From contig CALARM010001086.1 of the NCBI GenBank assembly GCA_937888925.1, forward strand, positions 1 to 10,511: a DNA stretch of 10,511 bases, in the 5' to 3' direction. Every line of letters begins with the position of its first letter. Positions within the stretch are counted from its first letter, which is position 1. The notes beneath the pieces are model-generated. The model was given only the letters and a program-made list of their open reading frames with translations. It made no database searches and was not told the origin of the DNA. The DNA comes from an uncultured Synergistia bacterium (GTDB lineage: Bacteria > Eremiobacterota > SpSt-956 > JAKJGF01). This document shows positions 7,867 through 10,511 of this stretch, piece after piece. The translations under genes were made by a program, and so were the position numbers.

Positions 7867-7901
7867 TTCCCTCTCCCTACTCTATGTTCAGGGAGAGGGA
7901 A
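7867..7901 (-). repeat. Perfect 12-base inverted repeat in the leader of the C11-YidD gene
   Basis: TTCCCTCTCCCT (7867-7878) is the exact reverse complement of AGGGAGAGGGAA (7890-7901), with an 11-base loop. Such a GC-rich stem in an AT-rich spacer would fold strongly in RNA. It ends about 28 bases before the start codon at 7838. No run of T follows it in the direction of transcription, so it is not a standard terminator. It may be an RNA-stability or translation-control hairpin, or a dispersed palindromic element. Confidence 0.7.
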
Positions 7902-7971
7902 TAATTATTACTAACTACCTGCAGCATTTTACAGAGAGTATAACTCTTTTGTGTAACTTTACTATGAAATA

Positions 7972-7991
7972 AGGCCTACAGAGGCCTACAC
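7972..7991. repeat. Tandem 10-base repeat just after the peptide gene
   Basis: AGGCCTACAG and AGGCCTACAC stand head to tail, differing at one position. They lie immediately past the stop codon of the 63-residue peptide gene. The rest of the 7839-7999 spacer holds only the hairpin at 7867-7901 and the ribosome binding site of the next gene. No promoter is convincing there. Confidence 0.5.
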
Positions 7992-7999
7992 AAAATCTA

Positions 8000-8191
8000 T
8001 TACAGACTCTCTTTACAGCCTTCGGCAGCACAACCGAGAGCAAGACCGGGACCATAATCTTCAGCTTTAACCTGTGAAAAATTAATATCTACTTTATCTT
8101 TCCCGAAGAATGCCTCTGCCGGGAAGTCTCCAGCCTGTTTTTTTATCTGTGGCTGTTGACTGCTTACTGGTAACTGACTGTTGATTTGCAT
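8000..8191 (-). CDS. Small 63-residue peptide with Gly/Cys tail; candidate processed or modified substrate
   Basis: I do not recognise a family. The peptide has a polar, Gln/Ser/Lys-rich front (MQINSQLPVSSQQPQIKK), a middle with KDKVDINFSQVKAEDYG, and a short tail PGLALGCAAEGCKESL with two cysteines at 54 and 59. It has no membrane helix and no Sec signal. The start at 8191 is supported by AAAGGAG at 8199-8205, seven bases upstream, the strongest ribosome binding site in the window. It begins 22 bases after the stop of the 655-residue gene, so both very likely share a transcript, and the C11-YidD gene follows. A leader-plus-short-core layout with Cys and Gly at the end is what ribosomally made, modified peptides look like, but that is inference. 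Alternatives are a small secreted substrate, a chaperone or regulator of the peptidases, or a toxin. Confidence 0.78.
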   Translation of the reverse strand: MQINSQLPVSSQQPQIKKQAGDFPAEAFFGKDKVDINFSQVKAEDYGPGLALGCAAEGCKESL

Positions 8192-8213
8192 AATAAATCT
8201 CCTTTCTTAACCT

Positions 8214-10181
8214 CTAAGGGTTATTTAAATTTTTTTGTGATGAAATATATTCCAGTTTTTCTCCTGTTGACATAGCAGCAAAGGCTTCTGCTTCTTTTTC
8301 AAAAGCCTTATGTTCTTTTCTTGTTGCAAGGATTTTAGCAAGTTCTTTGCCCCCTTTTATGGAAAGGCCGGCCAGTATGACGGGCCAGACAACAGAACCG
8401 GGCAATAATCCCAGATGGGACAGGCCCATAGCGCCTATAGTGAGTCCCAGACCAATATTGCCTATATTATCAATCATCTTATTTTTATCTACAAGATCGA
8501 ACTTTTCTTTATGTGAAAGTTCTGCTGTATTCTTAACATTTTTGTAAGTATTCACAGCCCCCCTGACACTCAGGAGAGGGCCAAAATACAGATCACCTGC
8601 CGGAATTCCGGCATATCTCAGCAGACCCAATCCCGTAACCAGACCTGCTATTTTAGCTCCCTGTTCACCCATATTAATCAGTACCTCAGGAATACCTGTT
8701 TTCTCAGAAACTTTTTTCTTTAACTCTCTATGGTTTTCTTTTAATCCGTCTATGGCCTTTCTGAAGCCGGAACGATTTGCTTTTTCTTCTTCCGCAGCCT
8801 GACCGACATATTTAAGGAAAGTTTCTGCATCAGTGTCTCCGGCATATTTTGTTTTCTCTAATTCTTTCACTTTCGAGTCATTGTCATTGACATCTGTATC
8901 ATAATAAATTGTGAGTCCCGATGAACTCCTCAGATCATTTTCTCCTCTAAAAAATGCACCCAGAGCCCTCCCAGTAATAGAATGTAAAGCGTGCTGACCA
9001 TACTGAGAGTCAATAACACACTCTTTCAATGCTTTTTGTAATTTTGCCGCCTCATGTTTAACTCTGGCGGAATCAGTATATTTAACAATCTCTTCTGCAA
9101 AGGAACCGGCATCTGTAAGATGTTTCTCTTTCACTTTTTTACTGTAATTAACTCTTACACTGGCTTCTATGGCTTTTTTAATAGCTTCCGGTTTAACCCC
9201 TTCTGATATGAGAACTTTCTGCAACTCTTTTATAGAATCTACAAGAAGGCCAAATTTTTCCATATCAATAGCAGAAAGGCTTTCCAGATAGAGATTTCCG
9301 AGAGGCTGCCTTCTTGCTTCTTCAACAATCAGAGTGGCAAGTTCTTTCCCTGAAATCTCCCGTCCTTCTTCCAGGCCTTTCTGAAGGTCTGAAAGAACTT
9401 TAGAAAAAGGCTGGCTTCCTCCTGAAACATGATTTTCCGAAGCAACAACAGTTCCTACACTGTTATTGAGAGGATAAAGAGATTCTATATTGGCACTTCT
9501 TGAGGTATTCAGGTCAAGTAAATCTATCTTTTTTCCCGTTTCTTTCACTACATTATCCAGAACTTCGCTTAATTCTTCATTTTTAATGGTTCCGCCGGGC
9601 CCTTTTATAACTCCTTCAATATGACCGCCTTCTCCGCTTATAACAACACCATAGTGCTTTGCAGGATATTTCTTCATATTATCAATAAGAAAGGTCTGAA
9701 GGGTATTTTTATCAACCATATTTATATCTTTTGAATGTTCTTCAATAATGGGAGAGGTTATATCTTTGGGACTGGTAAGAAAATAATCGGCAAAACGTTT
9801 TGCTTCTTTCGGTATCAGGCCGGCCACAAGAGGTATCTTTTCATGAGGATTTTCATTTTTTGTTACATAATAGGTCTTACCGCCGCTAAATTTTTCGAGA
9901 GTTTCTGAAAATTTTTCAAGTAAACCTGATGAGCGGTAGTTCATTACCACAACACTGGTATTTTCATCAGATCCGACTTTTTCCAGATCCACAAGAGAAG
10001 CAGTACATCTTCTGGTTTCTCCTCCATAACCGGCATTATAGAAAAGTAAGGTCCACTCCTTTTCTTTATTATCCTGAGACAACTCAACCCTGTCTTTATA
10101 TTCACTGCTGGCTTCTTTAGAGGTCGGGGTCTGATGCCGGTTAATCTTAATATCATTTTTATCTAACGACTGTATTTTCAT
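8214..10181 (-). CDS. Clostripain-like (C11) pseudo-peptidase with hydrophobic C-terminal region
   Basis: This protein is a paralogue of the 712-residue peptidase downstream. EWTLLFYNAGYGG (42-54) aligns with DWTVLVYQEGRDG, VGSDENTSVVV (69-79) with LGSDDNVNVVV, YPAKHYGVVI with FPAKHYMVIV, and the closing SGLTIYYD with TGFNIFLP. Both catalytic residues are replaced: the histidine position is E184 (SGEGG instead of KHGAG) and the cysteine position is S227 (LNTSRS instead of FDSCSM). It should therefore not be a C11 cysteine protease, and may regulate or scaffold the active one. Residues about 470-550 and 565-610 include Gly-rich hydrophobic stretches, possibly membrane-inserting, followed by a charged tail. 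There is no signal peptide and no YidD domain. Its N-terminus carries DRVELS (30-35), similar to DKVDINFS in the small peptide. The ATG at 10181 has GGAG five bases upstream, and a promoter lies about 40 bases upstream, making it the first gene of the operon. Confidence 0.88.
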   Translation of the reverse strand: MKIQSLDKNDIKINRHQTPTSKEASSEYKDRVELSQDNKEKEWTLLFYNAGYGGETRRCTASLVDLEKVGSDENTSVVVMNYRSSGLLEKFSETLEKFSGGKTYYVTKNENPHEKIPLVAGLIPKEAKRFADYFLTSPKDITSPIIEEHSKDINMVDKNTLQTFLIDNMKKYPAKHYGVVISGEGGHIEGVIKGPGGTIKNEELSEVLDNVVKETGKKIDLLDLNTSRSANIESLYPLNNSVGTVVASENHVSGGSQPFSKVLSDLQKGLEEGREISGKELATLIVEEARRQPLGNLYLESLSAIDMEKFGLLVDSIKELQKVLISEGVKPEAIKKAIEASVRVNYSKKVKEKHLTDAGSFAEEIVKYTDSARVKHEAAKLQKALKECVIDSQYGQHALHSITGRALGAFFRGENDLRSSSGLTIYYDTDVNDNDSKVKELEKTKYAGDTDAETFLKYVGQAAEEEKANRSGFRKAIDGLKENHRELKKKVSEKTGIPEVLINMGEQGAKIAGLVTGLGLLRYAGIPAGDLYFGPLLSVRGAVNTYKNVKNTAELSHKEKFDLVDKNKMIDNIGNIGLGLTIGAMGLSHLGLLPGSVVWPVILAGLSIKGGKELAKILATRKEHKAFEKEAEAFAAMSTGEKLEYISSQKNLNNP

Positions 10182-10220
10182 TATATCTCCTTAATAAAAT
10201 ACCTGTTATGAGATAAGTAT

Positions 10221-10249
10221 ATGATATATTTTTTCGGAAGTTATTTCAA
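10221..10249 (-). promoter_or_regulatory. Sigma70-like promoter of the C11 operon
   Basis: On the minus strand, TTGAAA (10244-10249) is followed after 17 bases by TATCAT (10221-10226), five of six matches to each consensus box. Transcription would start near 10214 and leave a leader of about 33 bases before the ATG at 10181. No other promoter of this quality is seen between here and the C11-YidD gene, which supports a shared transcript for the three accessory genes. Confidence 0.65.
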
Positions 10250-10324
10250 TAAAAAAATATTAAAAATTTGTTAACATTTTCTATAAAAATCTCATTTTTT
10301 CAAAAAAAGTTTCACCTGAAAAAA

Positions 10325-10342
10325 ATTTTAAGTCTTTAAAAT
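10325..10342. promoter_or_regulatory. AT-rich palindrome in the divergent promoter region
   Basis: ATTTTAA and TTAAAAT flank a four-base spacer, giving a 7-base inverted repeat between the leftward C11 operon promoter and the rightward tRNA promoter. It could be an operator. The region is so AT-rich that chance is a fair explanation. The remaining part of 10250-10413 shows A/T runs but no gene. Confidence 0.2.
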
Positions 10343-10370
10343 GTCTCTATATAAACTTTTCCCGGTAATC

Positions 10371-10408
10371 TTTATAATCCTGAAAATCCCGGTCAAAAAT
10401 CCCGGTCA
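10371..10408 (+). repeat. AATCC-type short repeat with an exact 13-base tandem copy, upstream of tRNA-Leu
   Basis: TTTATAATCCTG is followed by two exact head-to-tail copies of AAAATCCCGGTCA (10383-10395 and 10396-10408). Five bases later comes the -35 box of the tRNA promoter. The start TTTATAATCC and the three spaced ATCC units match the element at 3481-3520 read on the minus strand. Confidence 0.6.
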
Positions 10409-10413
10409 ACCTA

Positions 10414-10442
10414 TTGACATTTTGTCCAGTTTGCAGTATTCT
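10414..10442 (+). promoter_or_regulatory. Sigma70-like promoter of tRNA-Leu
   Basis: A perfect TTGACA (10414-10419) is followed after 17 bases by TATTCT (10437-10442), four of six matches. The predicted start lies near 10449, about eight bases before the mature tRNA 5' end, as is common for tRNA genes with short leaders. Confidence 0.75.
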
Positions 10443-10456
10443 ATTATGGCAATAAA

Positions 10457-10511
10457 GCCGAAGTGGTGGAATTGGCAGACACGCTGGATTCAGGATCCAG
10501 TGAGCCTTAAG
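10457..10511 (+). tRNA. tRNA-Leu, anticodon CAG, 5' part only (3' end outside window)
   Basis: The acceptor 5' strand GCCGAAG starts at 10457. The D arm is GTGG...GGCAGACAC at 10466-10482. The anticodon stem CTGGA/TCCAG (10484-10488 with 10496-10500) encloses the loop TTCAGGA, giving anticodon CAG at 10491-10493, which reads CUG leucine codons. The bases from 10501 begin the long variable arm expected of a class II tRNA. The window ends within that arm, so the T arm and the acceptor 3' strand are not seen. It is transcribed divergently from the protein genes. Confidence 0.95.

Noticed and set aside
7867..7901. Hairpin as a Rho-independent terminator of the peptide gene
   Set aside because: The stem is strong but no T tract follows it in the direction of transcription, and a gene starts 28 bases on.
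8000..8191. Small peptide as the antitoxin or toxin of a classical toxin-antitoxin pair
   Set aside because: There is no DNA-binding or membrane-helix signature and no partner of typical size. The flanking genes are C11 proteins, so a substrate or accessory role fits better.
9944..10156. 70-codon minus-strand frame inside the pseudo-peptidase gene
   Set aside because: It overlaps a well-supported C11 fold in another frame and shows no start signal or recognisable features.
10250..10345. Very AT-rich stretch as a replication origin or mobile element end
   Set aside because: There are no DnaA-box clusters, no iterons and no transposase. It is an ordinary AT-rich divergent promoter region.
10457..10511. 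tRNA-Leu as an integration site for the accessory genes
   Set aside because: Attachment sites usually use the tRNA 3' end, which is outside the window. No integrase and no duplicate of the tRNA sequence are seen on the accessory side.

Overview
The window is an AT-rich bacterial chromosomal segment. All seven protein genes lie on the minus strand, so they read from high to low coordinates, and a partial tRNA-Leu(CAG) gene on the plus strand runs off the right edge. The genes use ordinary AGGAG-type ribosome binding sites and sigma70-like promoters. The block cdaA-cdaR-glmM (c-di-AMP synthase, its YbbR-domain regulator, phosphoglucosamine mutase) is a conserved order best known in Firmicutes but also found in other Gram-positive-like and candidate lineages. 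With the low GC content and an oxygen-sensitive-looking radical SAM enzyme, this suggests an anaerobic or fermentative bacterium. I cannot name a phylum from the sequence.

Layout from right to left, which is the direction of transcription. At 10457-10511 is the tRNA-Leu start with its own promoter. Between 10182 and 10456 is a divergent control region: a sigma70-like promoter for the leftward operon, an AT palindrome and a short AATCC-type repeat. Then comes a three-gene accessory operon. It holds a 655-residue clostripain-like (C11) protein that has lost its catalytic His and Cys (8214-10181), a 63-residue peptide with a Gly/Cys-containing tail and a very strong ribosome binding site (8000-8191), and a 712-residue protein (5700-7838). 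The last fuses a C11 peptidase with an intact His/Cys dyad to a YidD-like domain and two glycine-zipper membrane segments. A strong hairpin lies in the leader between the peptide and the 712-residue gene. Next is a 686-residue radical SAM enzyme with an N-terminal B12-binding-like domain and a ten-cysteine C-terminal region resembling a SPASM domain (3550-5610). Housekeeping genes follow: cdaA (2213-3394, with its own near-consensus promoter and an unusual acidic tail), cdaR (ending at 1053) and glmM (from 1036, running off the left edge).

The housekeeping genes form a c-di-AMP and cell-wall precursor operon. CdaR modulates CdaA at the membrane, and GlmM makes glucosamine-1-phosphate and is known in other bacteria to bind and restrain CdaA. 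The accessory part (about 3.5-10.2 kb) is the interesting one: an active and an inactive paralogous C11 protein, a small peptide gene between them, a YidD fusion, and a possible peptide-modifying radical SAM enzyme next door. I suggest, as inference only, a peptide maturation, export or membrane-targeting system in which the peptide is the substrate. The operon link to the radical SAM gene is the weakest part.
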